From CAYWEM01 sp964457225 (lineage in GTDB: Bacteria > Acidobacteriota > Aminicenantia > UBA2199), in assembly GCA_964457225.1 (NCBI GenBank), contig CAYWEM010000021.1, positions 1 to 43,876 of the forward strand: 43,876 bases of DNA, written 5' to 3'. A program made the position numbers and the translations under genes. Shown one piece after another: positions 1 through 8,269 of this stretch; position 1 is the first letter of the stretch; each line of letters opens with the position of its first letter. Under the pieces are notes generated by a model. The model did not search any database, was not told the DNA's origin, and saw only the letters and a list, made by a program, of their open reading frames with translations.

Positions 1-55
1 TCGTGAAGGCGGCCGCACCATCGGCGCCGGCTCGGTAACCGAGATTTTGGAATAA
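1..55 (+). CDS. tuf: Elongation factor Tu, C-terminal end (partial)
   Basis: The first 55 bases hold the last 17 codons of a frame ending in TAA. The readable tail is REGGRTIGAG followed by SVTEILE, which matches the highly conserved C-terminus of EF-Tu (usual form REGGRTVGAG..VTxI). EF-Tu delivers aminoacyl-tRNA to the ribosome as a GTP complex. tuf directly before rpsJ is the standard str-S10 arrangement. The stop is 9 bases before the rpsJ start, with GAGGT between them as its ribosome-binding site, so the genes are probably cotranscribed. Only the C-terminus is inside the window. Confidence 0.9.
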   Translation, partial: REGGRTIGAGSVTEILE

Positions 56-64
56 GAGGTAAAA

Positions 65-373
65 ATGGCCACCAGAATCAGGATCAAATTGAAATCATTT
101 GACAACCGCGTGCTGGACAAATCTTCAGCGGAAATAGTAGCCAAGGCCAAGCGTACCGGGGCCGCGGTCACCGGTCCCATTCCTCTGCCCACCAGGATCG
201 AGAGGTTCTGCGTGCTCAGATCGCCTCACGTGGACAAAAAGTCCCGGGAGCACTTCGAGAAAAGGACTCACTCCAGGTTGATAGAGATCCGTGAACACAA
301 TGAAGATACCATTTCTGAATTGAAAAAAATGGACCTGCCCGCCGGAGTGGAAGTAGAAGTCAAGCCTTATTGA
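65..373 (+). CDS. rpsJ: Small ribosomal subunit protein S10 (NusE)
   Basis: The 102-aa product has the normal S10 length and the conserved stretch PLPTRIERFCVLRSPHVDKK followed by EHFEKRTHSRLI. S10 sits in the head of the 30S subunit and, as NusE, pairs with NusB in antitermination of rRNA transcription. The ATG is preceded by GAGGT with good spacing. It opens the S10 operon and lies 9 bases after tuf, with no separate promoter visible between them. Confidence 0.97.
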   Translation: MATRIRIKLKSFDNRVLDKSSAEIVAKAKRTGAAVTGPIPLPTRIERFCVLRSPHVDKKSREHFEKRTHSRLIEIREHNEDTISELKKMDLPAGVEVEVKPY

Positions 374-391
374 TAAAGGATAGGTGAAGCC

Positions 392-1039
392 ATGATACAG
401 GGTTTGATCGGAAAAAAATTGGGTATGACCCAGCTGTTTACCGAAGACGGCCGGGTTGTGCCGGTAACCGTATTGCAGGCCGGCCCCTGTCTTGTCGTTC
501 AGCGCAAGGTAAAAGAAGACAACGACAAGATCAAGATTCAGCTGGGCCTGGTTGAAGAGAAGAAAGTCAAGCGGGTCAACAAGCCTTTGAACGGTCATTT
601 CAGCAAGGCCGGCACTCCACCCACCCGGGTGCTGAGAGAATTCCAGGCCAGCGAGGCCGATGAATTACAACCCGGGACCGCGGTTTTCGTTGACATTTTC
701 ACCGAAAGCGAGCTGGTTGACGTGGTTGGTGTAACAAAGGGAAAAGGTTTCCAGGGTGTTGTAAAGCGCTGGGGTTTCGCCGGGGGCCGGGCCAGCCACG
801 GATCCATGTTTCATCGCCGCCCCGGTTCAATCGGTAACTGCGCTTTCCCGTCCAAAGTCTTCAAGGGCCGGAAGATGCCCGGACAGATGGGCGGCCAGCG
901 CAAAACCATCAGGAACCTCGAAGTTATACGCGTTGATCGTGACAAAAATCTTTTGCTTGTCAAGGGAGCAGTTCCCGGTTTTAACGGGAATTACGTGCTG
1001 ATTATGAAGAATTCCTTTGGCAATGGAGAAAGAGCATGA
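392..1039 (+). CDS. rplC: Large ribosomal subunit protein L3
   Basis: The 215-aa product starts MIQGLIGKKLGMTQLF, the standard L3 opening, and carries the extension motif KMPGQMGGQR that reaches toward the peptidyl-transferase centre. L3 is a primary 23S rRNA-binding assembly protein. The ATG follows a GATAGGTGA-type ribosome-binding site. The end overlaps rplD by four bases (ATGA), indicating translational coupling. Confidence 0.97.
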   Translation: MIQGLIGKKLGMTQLFTEDGRVVPVTVLQAGPCLVVQRKVKEDNDKIKIQLGLVEEKKVKRVNKPLNGHFSKAGTPPTRVLREFQASEADELQPGTAVFVDIFTESELVDVVGVTKGKGFQGVVKRWGFAGGRASHGSMFHRRPGSIGNCAFPSKVFKGRKMPGQMGGQRKTIRNLEVIRVDRDKNLLLVKGAVPGFNGNYVLIMKNSFGNGERA

Positions 1040-1656
1040 TAAAAGTCAAAGTAATGTCTCTTGAAAACAGCGTGACCAGGGAAATAGATTTGCCTGAGGA
1101 AGTCTTCGACTATCCCCTGAACGAACACCTGATTTACGAAGCGGTAAAGTCATTCCGGGCCAACCAGAGGCAGGGAACGGTAAGCACCAAGACCCGCGGC
1201 GAAGTAGCCGGCTCCGGGAAAAAACTCTGGCGTCAGAAAGGTACCGGCCGGGCCCGCATGGGCTCACTGCGGTCTCCCTTGTGGCGCAAGGGCGGCACCA
1301 CCTTCGGTCCCAAGCCCAGGGATTACTCCTATGATCTGCCCCGCAAGGCCCGCCGTAACGCGCTCAAATCGGTTTTATCCGATAAACTGCGTCACGAGAG
1401 GATTTGGATTGTCGAAGGCCTGGAAATGAATTCGAGTAAAACCCGGGACACTCTGGCGACTCTGAAGAATTTTTCCTTTGACAAGCTCCTGATCGTCGAC
1501 AAGAAGGAAAACATGCCGCTGATGCTTTCAACCCGCAACATCCCCTACGTGAAAGCCATCGGCTACGATGAAATCAACGTTTACGATTCGCTGGACTACA
1601 ACTTCATCATGTTTTCCGTCGAAGCCGTGGAAAAGATAGCCGAGGTGCTCAAATGA
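1036..1656 (+). CDS. rplD: Large ribosomal subunit protein L4
   Basis: The 206-aa product has the L4 exit-tunnel loop: TRGEVAGSGKKLWRQKGTGR and the following ARMGSLRSPLWRKGG. L4 binds 23S rRNA early in assembly, lines the exit tunnel, and in enterobacteria represses its own operon; no such leader structure was recognised here. It overlaps rplC by ATGA and rplW by four bases, a tight coupled arrangement. Confidence 0.97.
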   Translation: MIKVKVMSLENSVTREIDLPEEVFDYPLNEHLIYEAVKSFRANQRQGTVSTKTRGEVAGSGKKLWRQKGTGRARMGSLRSPLWRKGGTTFGPKPRDYSYDLPRKARRNALKSVLSDKLRHERIWIVEGLEMNSSKTRDTLATLKNFSFDKLLIVDKKENMPLMLSTRNIPYVKAIGYDEINVYDSLDYNFIMFSVEAVEKIAEVLK

Positions 1657-1949
1657 AACTCGCCAGCAGAGACATCATAGTGGCCCCCTTTGTCACCGAG
1701 AAGTCGACCGATTGCAAGGACAGCAACCGGGTTCTTACTTTCAAGGTGCATCGTGACGCCAACAAGATCATGATCAAGCAGGCGGTCGAGGAAATTTTCA
1801 AAACGAAAGTGGCTTGGGTGCGGGTACTGAATTTCAGCGGCAAGGAAAAGCGATTCGGTCGCCATACCGGCCGTAAGTCTGATTGGAAAAAGGCCTACGT
1901 CAAGCTCAAGGATGACGTCAAGATGATTGAATACGTAGAGGTGGTCTGA
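1653..1949 (+). CDS. rplW: Large ribosomal subunit protein L23
   Basis: The 98-aa product has the L23 signature near its start (DIIVAPFVTEKST) and a basic C-terminal half (GKEKRFGRHTGRKSDWKKAY). L23 sits at the tunnel exit and is the docking site for trigger factor and SRP. The ATG overlaps the end of rplD by four bases. Its stop TGA overlaps the start of rplB by one base. Confidence 0.96.
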   Translation: MKLASRDIIVAPFVTEKSTDCKDSNRVLTFKVHRDANKIMIKQAVEEIFKTKVAWVRVLNFSGKEKRFGRHTGRKSDWKKAYVKLKDDVKMIEYVEVV

Positions 1950-2773
1950 TGGGCATTAAGACTTACATGCCGACAACTCCCGGTGTCAGGGGGAAAAGCG
2001 GCTTCACTTTCGAGGAAATAACAACCGACAAGCCCTGCCGCAAACTGCTGAAACCGGTTAAGAAGTCCGGCGGCCGCAACAACATGGGAGTCACTACCAT
2101 TCGATTTCGGGGCGGCGGTCACAAGAGGCGTTACCGGATCATCGATTTCAAGCGGAATAAAATCGATGTGCCCGGTATAATCGAAACCATTGAATACGAC
2201 CCCAACCGCAGTTCGCGCATTGCCCTGGTCAAGTATCTGGATGGTGAGCGCCGTTACATCATCGCACCCCTCGGCATCCAGGTGGGTGATCGGATTCTGG
2301 CCACGGACGGGGAAGCAGAAATACTCCCTGGAAATGCCCTGCTGATCCGGAACATCCCGGTGGGCACCACCCTGCACAACATCGAGCTGAAAATCGGCCG
2401 CGGGGGCCAGATAGCAAGGAGCGCCGGTTCCGCGGTTGTTCTGATGGCTAAGGAAGACGGCTACGGCCTGCTCAAAATGCCTTCCGGGGAACTTCGCAAA
2501 GTGCATGAAAACTGTCGGGCCACCATCGGACAGGTGGGAAACACCGAGCACGACAGTATTTCCATCGGCAAGGCCGGCCGCAACCGCTGGCTGGGCTGGC
2601 GGCCCCATGTCAGAGGCACGGTTATGAATCCGGTTGATCATCCTCACGGTGGCGGCGAGGGTAAAACCAAGGGCGGCCGTATTTCGGTGACCCCCTGGGG
2701 TAAACCGACCAAGGGATATAAGACGCGGCAAAACAAGGCCACGCAAAAATACATAGTCAAGAGGAGAAAGTAA
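1949..2773 (+). CDS. rplB: Large ribosomal subunit protein L2
   Basis: The 274-aa product has normal L2 length. It carries RFRGGGHKRRYRIIDFKRNK and the near-universal C-terminal motif VMNPVDHPHGGGEGKTKGG, whose histidine supports peptidyl-transferase centre architecture. L2 bridges the subunits and is one of the most conserved ribosomal proteins. Start and rplW stop share a base (TGATG), so translation is coupled. Confidence 0.98.
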   Translation: MGIKTYMPTTPGVRGKSGFTFEEITTDKPCRKLLKPVKKSGGRNNMGVTTIRFRGGGHKRRYRIIDFKRNKIDVPGIIETIEYDPNRSSRIALVKYLDGERRYIIAPLGIQVGDRILATDGEAEILPGNALLIRNIPVGTTLHNIELKIGRGGQIARSAGSAVVLMAKEDGYGLLKMPSGELRKVHENCRATIGQVGNTEHDSISIGKAGRNRWLGWRPHVRGTVMNPVDHPHGGGEGKTKGGRISVTPWGKPTKGYKTRQNKATQKYIVKRRK

Positions 2774-2777
2774 CCTC

Positions 2778-3053
2778 ATGCCCAGATCAATAAAAAAAGG
2801 CGTCTACGTAGAAGAGAAACTCTTGTCCAGGATTTTGGCCCTGAAAAACACCAACAAGCGGGAAGTGCTGAAGACCTGGTCCCGGCGCTCCACGGTTGTT
2901 CCCGAAATGGTGGGGCTGACCCTGGCCGTGCATAACGGCAAGAAATTCATCCCGGTCTTTGTGACTGAAAACATGGTCGGCCACAAGCTGGGCGAGTTTT
3001 CCGAAACCAGGAATTACAAGGGGCATACGTCCAAGGGCGGCAGGGCCCGCTGA
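2778..3053 (+). CDS. rpsS: Small ribosomal subunit protein S19
   Basis: The 91-aa product begins PRSIKKGVYVEEKLL after Met and ends with GHKLGEFSETRNYKGH plus a short basic tail, the conserved core of S19. S19 forms a complex with S13 in the 30S head near the A site. It starts four bases after the rplB stop, with the AGAGGAGAAAG at the rplB end serving as ribosome-binding site. Confidence 0.97.
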   Translation: MPRSIKKGVYVEEKLLSRILALKNTNKREVLKTWSRRSTVVPEMVGLTLAVHNGKKFIPVFVTENMVGHKLGEFSETRNYKGHTSKGGRAR

Positions 3054-3063
3054 GGAGTGAACC

Positions 3064-3417
3064 ATGGCATTACTAGCAACAGCCAAAGGAAAATACCTCA
3101 ACATTTCACCGCGCAAGGCACGGCTGGTCATGGACCTGATCCGGGGCAAAGATGCCGGTGAAGCGATGACCATTCTGAAGTTTTCCCGCCGGCGGAAAGC
3201 GGCGGATATGATTTCAAAAGTTTTACACTCGGCCATCGCCAACGCCCAGGTCAAGTTTCCCAACATCGATGTCGACCGCCTTTTCGTGGAACAGGGCTTT
3301 ATCGACAAGGCGCCTGACCTGAAGCGTTTCCGAACCGCCCCGCGGGGTCGCGGCATGCGTATTCTGAAAAGATATGCACATATCACCATCACTTTGGACG
3401 AGAGGAAGGCTAACTAA
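3064..3417 (+). CDS. rplV: Large ribosomal subunit protein L22
   Basis: The 117-aa product shows the L22 N-terminal motif ISPRKARLVMDLIRGK and the beta-hairpin region FRTAPRGRGMRILKRYAHIT, which lines the nascent peptide tunnel and is the common site of macrolide-resistance changes. GAGGAGTGAACC precedes the ATG. Its TAA overlaps the rpsC ATG by one base (TAATG). Confidence 0.97.
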   Translation: MALLATAKGKYLNISPRKARLVMDLIRGKDAGEAMTILKFSRRRKAADMISKVLHSAIANAQVKFPNIDVDRLFVEQGFIDKAPDLKRFRTAPRGRGMRILKRYAHITITLDERKAN

Positions 3418-4100
3418 TGGGACAGAAAACACACCCCTACGGGTTCAGACTGGGATTTAACAAGGGCTGGCTGTCGCTGTGGTACGGAAAGGGCCAGCAG
3501 TACATCGAGAAGTTTCACATGGATCTCAAGATCCGGGAGCTGCTGAAAGAGAAATACAAGCACGCCGGAATTGCTTCAATAGAAATAAAGCGGATTTCCG
3601 ATACTATTCGGGTGCAGTTGAACACGGCCCGGCCCGGCATAATAATCGGCAAGGGCGGCGCCGGCATCCAGACTATGAAAGAATACATCAAAAGTATTTC
3701 CGGTTACCCGCTGGAAAAAATCCTGGTTGATGTCATTGAAATCAAGAATCCCGAACTGGTGGCCCAGCTGGTGGCTGAAGGCGTGGCTTACCAATTGCAG
3801 AGAAGAATTGCTTATCGACGGGCCATGCGCCGGGTGGTCGATTCTTCACTTCGGGCCGGGGCCACCGGAATCAAAATCATGGTTTCGGGGCGTCTCGGCG
3901 GGGCCGAGATCGCCCGCTCGGAATGGTACCTGATGGGGAAACTACCCCTGCAGACCCTGAGGGCTGATATAGATTACGGTTTTGTCGAAGCTTTCACCGA
4001 TTACGGTCAGATCGGCATCAAAGTCTGGATTTATACGGCGGACAAAGAAAAGGAGCGCTACCGGAGGCCGCAGATCGGCAGTGATAACACAGGAGAATAA
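3417..4100 (+). CDS. rpsC: Small ribosomal subunit protein S3
   Basis: The 227-aa product contains the KH-domain GXXG region (GIIIGKGGAGIQTMK, about residues 77-91) and the C-terminal S3 domain with SGRLGGAEIARSEWYLMG and DYGQIGIKVWIY. S3 lines the mRNA entry tunnel of the 30S subunit. The first residues MGQKTHPYGFRLGF are the standard S3 start. Coupled to rplV by a one-base overlap. Confidence 0.97.
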   Translation: MGQKTHPYGFRLGFNKGWLSLWYGKGQQYIEKFHMDLKIRELLKEKYKHAGIASIEIKRISDTIRVQLNTARPGIIIGKGGAGIQTMKEYIKSISGYPLEKILVDVIEIKNPELVAQLVAEGVAYQLQRRIAYRRAMRRVVDSSLRAGATGIKIMVSGRLGGAEIARSEWYLMGKLPLQTLRADIDYGFVEAFTDYGQIGIKVWIYTADKEKERYRRPQIGSDNTGE

Positions 4101-4103
4101 ACC

Positions 4104-4523
4104 ATGTTGATGCCAGCGAAGGTAAAACACAGAAAAGTTTTCAGAGGAAAACGAAAGGGCGTGGCCACCAAGGGCAACGTTCTGTCCTTTGGTGATTTCG
4201 GGCTTCAGGCCATGGACAACAGCTGGCTGACGGCCAGACAGATAGAAGCCGGCCGTATCGCCATAAATCGTTACGTCAAGAGAGGCGGCAAATTGTGGAT
4301 CCGGGTGTTCCCCTATAAGCCCGTGACCAAGAAGCCGATCGAAGTGAGAATGGGCAAGGGGAAAGGCGACCCGGAATTCTGGGTTGACGTGGTCAAGCGC
4401 GGCCGTATCCTTTACGAACTCGAGGGAGTAAGCGAGGAAGTGGCCAAGGAAGCTTTCCGGCTGGCCCAGGGTAAACTGCCTTTCAAAACACGTTTTGTGA
4501 CCAGAAGCAAAATCGGGGTGTGA
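4104..4523 (+). CDS. rplP: Large ribosomal subunit protein L16
   Basis: The 139-aa product begins MLMPAKVKHRKVFRG and carries KGKGDPEFWVDVVKRGRILY followed by ELEGV, both diagnostic for L16, which organises the A-site tRNA binding region of the 50S subunit. Two ATGs are possible (4104 and 4110). AGGAG at 4091-4095 has the better spacing to 4104, and the MLMP start is typical of the family. Follows rpsC by three bases. Confidence 0.97.
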   Translation: MLMPAKVKHRKVFRGKRKGVATKGNVLSFGDFGLQAMDNSWLTARQIEAGRIAINRYVKRGGKLWIRVFPYKPVTKKPIEVRMGKGKGDPEFWVDVVKRGRILYELEGVSEEVAKEAFRLAQGKLPFKTRFVTRSKIGV

Positions 4524-4525
4524 AC

Positions 4526-4729
4526 ATGAAAATAAAGGAAATACGTGTCTTGTCGGCAACCGAAATCGAGACCAAGCTGGCCGAAACCAGGGACAAAGTC
4601 TTCAAGCAGAAATTCCAGAAGGCCCTGGGCCAGATGGAGGGAGCCCATAAAGTCCGCGAAAGCAGGAAAACGGTGGCCCGTCTGCTGACGGTATTGCAGG
4701 AAAAGAGGAATGAAAATGGACAGCAGTGA
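4526..4729 (+). CDS. rpmC: Large ribosomal subunit protein L29
   Basis: The 67-aa, largely helical protein begins MKIKEIRVLSATEIETKL and carries the L29 C-terminal helix (RESRKTVARLLTVLQEK). L29 lies beside L23 at the tunnel exit. A GTG six bases upstream (4520) is in frame, but the ATG at 4526 gives the family-typical start and better spacing from the GGGG at 4515-4518. It lies in the usual place between rplP and rpsQ and overlaps the rpsQ start. Confidence 0.93.
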   Translation: MKIKEIRVLSATEIETKLAETRDKVFKQKFQKALGQMEGAHKVRESRKTVARLLTVLQEKRNENGQQ

Positions 4730-4988
4730 AGTCAAGAAAAGAGTTGAAGTTGTTTTACGCGGCACCGTCGCCAGCACCAAGGCTGACAAAACGGTTTCAG
4801 TGCAGGTTGAAAGGATCTTCCAGCATCCTGTTTACAAGAAGATTGTACGCCGCAAGGTGAAGTACCTGGCTCATGATGAAAAAAACGTCTGTCGCGAAGG
4901 CGACCAGGTTGATATCAAGCTGGTGCGCCCGATCAGCAAGCGGAAACGCTGGCTGGTGACCCAGGTCATCGCCGATACCGCCAAGTGA
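4716..4988 (+). CDS. rpsQ: Small ribosomal subunit protein S17
   Basis: This start gives a 90-aa OB-fold protein with GTVASTKADKTVSVQVER, then HPVYKKIVRRKVKYLAHDE, the S17 core. S17 binds 16S rRNA early in assembly. An ATG at 4710 is also in frame, but it leaves only one base after AGAGG (4704-4708). The ATG at 4716 has seven and is preferred. The start overlaps the end of rpmC. This gene closes the classical S10 operon. Confidence 0.94.
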   Translation: MDSSEVKKRVEVVLRGTVASTKADKTVSVQVERIFQHPVYKKIVRRKVKYLAHDEKNVCREGDQVDIKLVRPISKRKRWLVTQVIADTAK

Positions 4989-4997
4989 GGTGATAAG

Positions 4998-5366
4998 ATG
5001 ATCCAGATGCAAACGCGATTGAAGGTCGCCGACAATTCAGGGGCCAAGCAATTGATGTTCATCCGCGCCCTGGGTGGTGGTGTCGGCCGCATAGTCCACG
5101 TGGGCGATATCTTTATGGGCAGTGTCAAATCGGCCGAACCGAACACCAAGATAAAAAAAGGTGACGTGGTTCGGGCGGTGGTGGTAAGAACCACCAAGGA
5201 AATCAGGCGCCGTGACGGTTCATACATCAGGTTTTCCGATAACGCCGCCGTGATCATCGACAAGGCCGGAGAGCCGGTGGGAACCCGGGTGTTCGGCCCG
5301 GTGGCCCGCGAACTGCGCGAAAAAAAGTTCATGAAAATCGTTTCGCTGGCTCCCGAGGTGCTGTAA
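4998..5366 (+). CDS. rplN: Large ribosomal subunit protein L14
   Basis: The 122-aa product has MIQMQTRLKVADNSGAK at the start and PVGTRVFGPVARELREKKFM near the end, exact features of L14. L14 forms an intersubunit bridge and binds ribosome silencing factors. GAGGTGATAAG precedes the ATG. It opens the spc part of the cluster with only nine bases after rpsQ and no separate promoter seen. Confidence 0.98.
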   Translation: MIQMQTRLKVADNSGAKQLMFIRALGGGVGRIVHVGDIFMGSVKSAEPNTKIKKGDVVRAVVVRTTKEIRRRDGSYIRFSDNAAVIIDKAGEPVGTRVFGPVARELREKKFMKIVSLAPEVL

Positions 5367-5692
5367 TGGAAAGATTGAAACTCAAAAAAAATGACCCGGT
5401 TGTGGTGGTCAGCGGCAAGCGTGGCGACAAGGGCAAGGTGACCAAGGTACTGCGGATTATTCCGAAAAAAGGCCGGTTGGTCGCTGAAAAGGTCCAGTTG
5501 ATCAAGGAATACGTGCGGGCCAACCCCCAGAAAAACATCAAGGGCGGCATCGTTGAACGTGAAGGCACGATTCCGACCAACCACGTCATGTATTACTGCA
5601 AGGAATGTGAACAGGGAGTGCGCATCGCTTTCCAGGTGAACCCCGACGGTAAAAGGCGCATCTGCCGGAAATGCGGCGTGGCCCTGGACTAG
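5366..5692 (+). CDS. rplX: Large ribosomal subunit protein L24, zinc-finger type
   Basis: The 108-aa product has the KOW motif near the N-terminus (DPVVVVSGKRGDKGKVTKVL, about residues 10-29), which contacts 23S rRNA. Its C-terminal half has two Cys-x2-Cys pairs (CKEC and CRKC) that would bind zinc. L24 starts 50S assembly. The ATG overlaps the rplN TAA by one base. Confidence 0.97.
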   Translation: MERLKLKKNDPVVVVSGKRGDKGKVTKVLRIIPKKGRLVAEKVQLIKEYVRANPQKNIKGGIVEREGTIPTNHVMYYCKECEQGVRIAFQVNPDGKRRICRKCGVALD

Positions 5693-5701
5693 GAGACGGA
5701 G

Positions 5702-6238
5702 ATGAGTCGACTGCAAGAAAAATACAAGAAAGAAATCAAAACGCGGCTCAAGGAAGAATTAAGCCTGCCCAACATCATGATGGTCCCCCGCCTGGATAAG
5801 ATAGTCATCAATTCCGGGGTCGGCGAGGCCACCCAGAACATAAAAGTCCTGGACAAGGTGGTGGAGGAACTGGCGACTATCAGCGGCCAGAAACCGGTTA
5901 TCCGCAGGGCGAAGAAGTCCATCGCGGCTTTCCGCCTGCGTGAAGGTCAGCCGGTGGCCGCCAGCGTGACTCTGCGCGGCCGGCGCATGTACGAATTCAT
6001 GGATCGCCTGGTTTCAGTAGTGCTGCCGCGTATCAAGGACTTCAAAGGTGTTTCCGGCAAATCGTTCGACGGCCGGGGGAATTACACCCTGGCCATGAAA
6101 GACCAGCTGGTATTTCCGGAAATCGTTTACAGCAAGGTTGAAAAAGCCAAGGGCATGGCCATAACTTTTGTGACTACCGCCGAAAACGACAAGGAAAGCA
6201 TGGCATTACTGCGGCATCTGGGTATGCCGTTTCGCTAA
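5702..6238 (+). CDS. rplE: Large ribosomal subunit protein L5
   Basis: The 178-aa product carries the L5 signature MVPRLDKIVINSGVGEA and the C-terminal PEIVYSKVEKAKGMAITF. L5 binds 5S rRNA and forms the central protuberance with L18. GGAGACGGAG provides the ribosome-binding site. Position between rplX and rpsN is canonical. Confidence 0.97.
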   Translation: MSRLQEKYKKEIKTRLKEELSLPNIMMVPRLDKIVINSGVGEATQNIKVLDKVVEELATISGQKPVIRRAKKSIAAFRLREGQPVAASVTLRGRRMYEFMDRLVSVVLPRIKDFKGVSGKSFDGRGNYTLAMKDQLVFPEIVYSKVEKAKGMAITFVTTAENDKESMALLRHLGMPFR

Positions 6239-6249
6239 GGAGACAACTC

Positions 6250-6435
6250 ATGGCCAAGACTTCAACTGTAGCAAAATCACTGAAAAAAAAGAAATTTCCG
6301 GTTCGGCATCAGACCAGATGCCGTCTTTGCGGCAGATCACGGGCTGTATATCAGAAATTCGCCCTTTGCCGCCTTTGTTTCCGGGAGCTGTCCCTGCGCG
6401 GAGAGATTCCCGGTGTCGTCAAAGCTTCCTGGTGA
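6250..6435 (+). CDS. rpsN: Small ribosomal subunit protein S14, zinc-binding (type Z)
   Basis: The 61-aa product is the short S14 form. Two Cys-x2-Cys pairs (CRLC and CRLC) flank SRAVYQKFA, so it is the zinc-binding type, and it ends in IPGVVKASW, the usual S14 tail. S14 is a late-assembling protein of the 30S head. AAGGAGACAACTC precedes the ATG. Confidence 0.97.
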   Translation: MAKTSTVAKSLKKKKFPVRHQTRCRLCGRSRAVYQKFALCRLCFRELSLRGEIPGVVKASW

Positions 6436-6443
6436 GGTGAACA

Positions 6444-6839
6444 ATGGTTAACGATCCCATATCCGATATGCTGACCCGCATCAGAAACGCCATAATGGCC
6501 GAAAAGAAAGAGGTGGTCGTGCCGCTTTCCAAAGCCAAGCTGGAAATTTTGAAGATTCTCAAGAACGAAGGCTTCATTTCCTCTTACCGGGTCGAAAAAG
6601 GTGTTTTTCCGCCGACTGTTCAGGTGGAATTGCGTTACAAGGAAAAAAACAAGAGTGTAATCCAGGGCATGAAGAGAATTTCCAAGCCCGGTCGCCGGGT
6701 TTACGTCGGGTCTGAAAACCTGCCGCGCATCCTCGATGGACTTGGCATTGCCGTGATTTCGACTTCCCAGGGCATCATGACCGGCCGGGAATGTAAAAAG
6801 CGGAATATCGGCGGTGAAGTGCTGCTGGGAATCTGGTAG
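6444..6839 (+). CDS. rpsH: Small ribosomal subunit protein S8
   Basis: The 131-aa product begins NDPISDMLTRIRNAIMA after MV and ends STSQGIMTGRECKKRNIGGE plus VLLGIW, both highly conserved in S8. S8 is a primary 16S-binding protein and, in enterobacteria, the translational repressor of the spc operon. GAGGTGAACA precedes the ATG, eight bases after rpsN. Confidence 0.98.
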   Translation: MVNDPISDMLTRIRNAIMAEKKEVVVPLSKAKLEILKILKNEGFISSYRVEKGVFPPTVQVELRYKEKNKSVIQGMKRISKPGRRVYVGSENLPRILDGLGIAVISTSQGIMTGRECKKRNIGGEVLLGIW

Positions 6840-6847
6840 GAGGGCAT

Positions 6848-7384
6848 ATGTCACGTTTGGCAGCAAAACCGATTCCTTTTGAAAAAACGGTGCAGATAAC
6901 CGTAAATGATGAATTGATGACCGTCAAGGGGCCAAAGGGAGAATTACAGGTCACCATGCATCCCGGGATAGAAGTGCTGGTTGAAGATGGCCGGATCACG
7001 GTGCGTCCGAAGCCGGACAACAAGGAAAAGGCGAAACTGGGGCTGGTGTTCAGCCTGGTACGCAACGCGGTGATCGGAGTGACCAGTGGTTTTTCCAAGA
7101 AGATGACCATTGACGGCAAGGGCTGGCGCTCGGCCATAAATGGTAATATCATCAACCTGCAGGTTGGTTATTCCCATCCGGTCAACTTCACTTTGCCCGA
7201 GGGCGTTACCGCGGTCGCGGAAAACCCGGGCGTTTTCGTGGTTCATTCCCATGACAAGCAGCTGCTTGGCCAGGTTTGTGCCGATATCCAGAGAATCCGG
7301 CCGGTTGAACCATACAAGCTGAAGGGCATCAAGATCGAGGGTCAATACATCAGACAGAAAGCCCGCAAGGCTGCAGGAGCATAA
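6848..7384 (+). CDS. rplF: Large ribosomal subunit protein L6
   Basis: The 178-aa product has the two L6 domains. The N-terminal part includes VKGPKGEL, and the C-terminal signature has PEPYK-type residues followed by LKGIKIEGQYIRQKARKAAGA (seen here as PVEPYKLKGIKIEGQ). L6 sits near the sarcin-ricin loop at the factor-binding site. GGAGGGCAT precedes the ATG. Confidence 0.97.
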   Translation: MSRLAAKPIPFEKTVQITVNDELMTVKGPKGELQVTMHPGIEVLVEDGRITVRPKPDNKEKAKLGLVFSLVRNAVIGVTSGFSKKMTIDGKGWRSAINGNIINLQVGYSHPVNFTLPEGVTAVAENPGVFVVHSHDKQLLGQVCADIQRIRPVEPYKLKGIKIEGQYIRQKARKAAGA

Positions 7385-7385
7385 C

Positions 7386-7760
7386 ATGATCAAGGCAAAG
7401 CACCTCATAAAAAAGAAGAGAGCGATCCGCCTGCGCAAATCCATTGCCAAGAAAATCAGGGGCACCTCCGAACGCCCCAGGCTGGTGGTTTTCCGCAGTA
7501 ACCGCTATCTTTACACCCAGGTGGTTGACGATGACAAGGGCCAGGTGCTGGCCGCCGCCTCAACCCTGGAAAAAGAAGTGCGGGATAAAATCAAGAACTG
7601 CAAGGATAAGGAAGCTGCCCGCCTGGTCGGTGAGATGATCGCCGAACGTTTGCAGGGCAAGGAAATAAAGACGGTGGTGTTTGATCGTAATCGCTATGCC
7701 TACGGCGGCCGCATCAAGGTTCTTGCTGATGCCGCCCGGGAAAAAGGCCTTCAGTTTTAA
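7386..7760 (+). CDS. rplR: Large ribosomal subunit protein L18
   Basis: The 124-aa product has the 5S rRNA-binding basic N-terminus, GTSERPRLVVFRSNRYLYTQ in the middle, and VFDRNRYAYGGRIKVLADAA at the C-terminus, the L18 consensus. It forms the 5S RNP with L5. The ATG follows the rplF stop almost directly, with the GCAGGAGC at the end of rplF as ribosome-binding site. Confidence 0.97.
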   Translation: MIKAKHLIKKKRAIRLRKSIAKKIRGTSERPRLVVFRSNRYLYTQVVDDDKGQVLAAASTLEKEVRDKIKNCKDKEAARLVGEMIAERLQGKEIKTVVFDRNRYAYGGRIKVLADAAREKGLQF

Positions 7761-7771
7761 GGAGTATCAGC

Positions 7772-8269
7772 GTGGAAGATCACAATTCAATTGAAACTTT
7801 TGAGGAACAGGTCATATCGATACGCCGGGTGACCAAGGTGGTCAAGGGCGGAAAAAATCTGCGTTTTTCCGCCGCCGTAGTGGTTGGCGACAAGAACGGC
7901 ACGGTCGGAGTCGGCACCGGAAAGGCCCGGGAAGTACCCCTGGCCATCAAGAAGGCTGTAGCCAGCGCCCGTCGTAACCTGATCACCGTTCCGATCATCA
8001 ACGATACCCTGCCCTATTACAACGTAGGCCGTTACGGTGCCACCAGCGTGGTTTTAAGACCTGCTTCCCAGGGAACCGGGGTCATCGCCGGCGGCGCCGC
8101 CAGGATCATCATTGAATTGGCCGGCATCAAGAACATCCTGGCCAAGATCCTTTACAGCAAGAATCCGCTCAATGTGGCCATGGCCACCATTGACGGACTG
8201 CAGAAGGTTCAGCATCCCCGTGATATCGCCAAGTTGCGTGATAAAAAGGTGGAGGAGATATGGCAGTAA
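7772..8269 (+). CDS. rpsE: Small ribosomal subunit protein S5
   Basis: The 165-aa product starts with GTG, spaced after AAGGAG. It shows the double-stranded-RNA-like N-domain with VVVGDKNGTVGVGTGKAREV and the C-domain with VLRPASQGTGVIAGGAAR, the S5 signatures. S5 helps decoding accuracy. The last ten bases overlap rpmD. Confidence 0.97.
   Translation: MEDHNSIETFEEQVISIRRVTKVVKGGKNLRFSAAVVVGDKNGTVGVGTGKAREVPLAIKKAVASARRNLITVPIINDTLPYYNVGRYGATSVVLRPASQGTGVIAGGAARIIIELAGIKNILAKILYSKNPLNVAMATIDGLQKVQHPRDIAKLRDKKVEEIWQ

Noticed and set aside
1895..2779. 294-codon open frame antisense to rplB
   Set aside because: It lies wholly opposite rplB, whose protein is certain. The translation has no recognisable domain, and long antisense frames are expected from GC-biased codon use.
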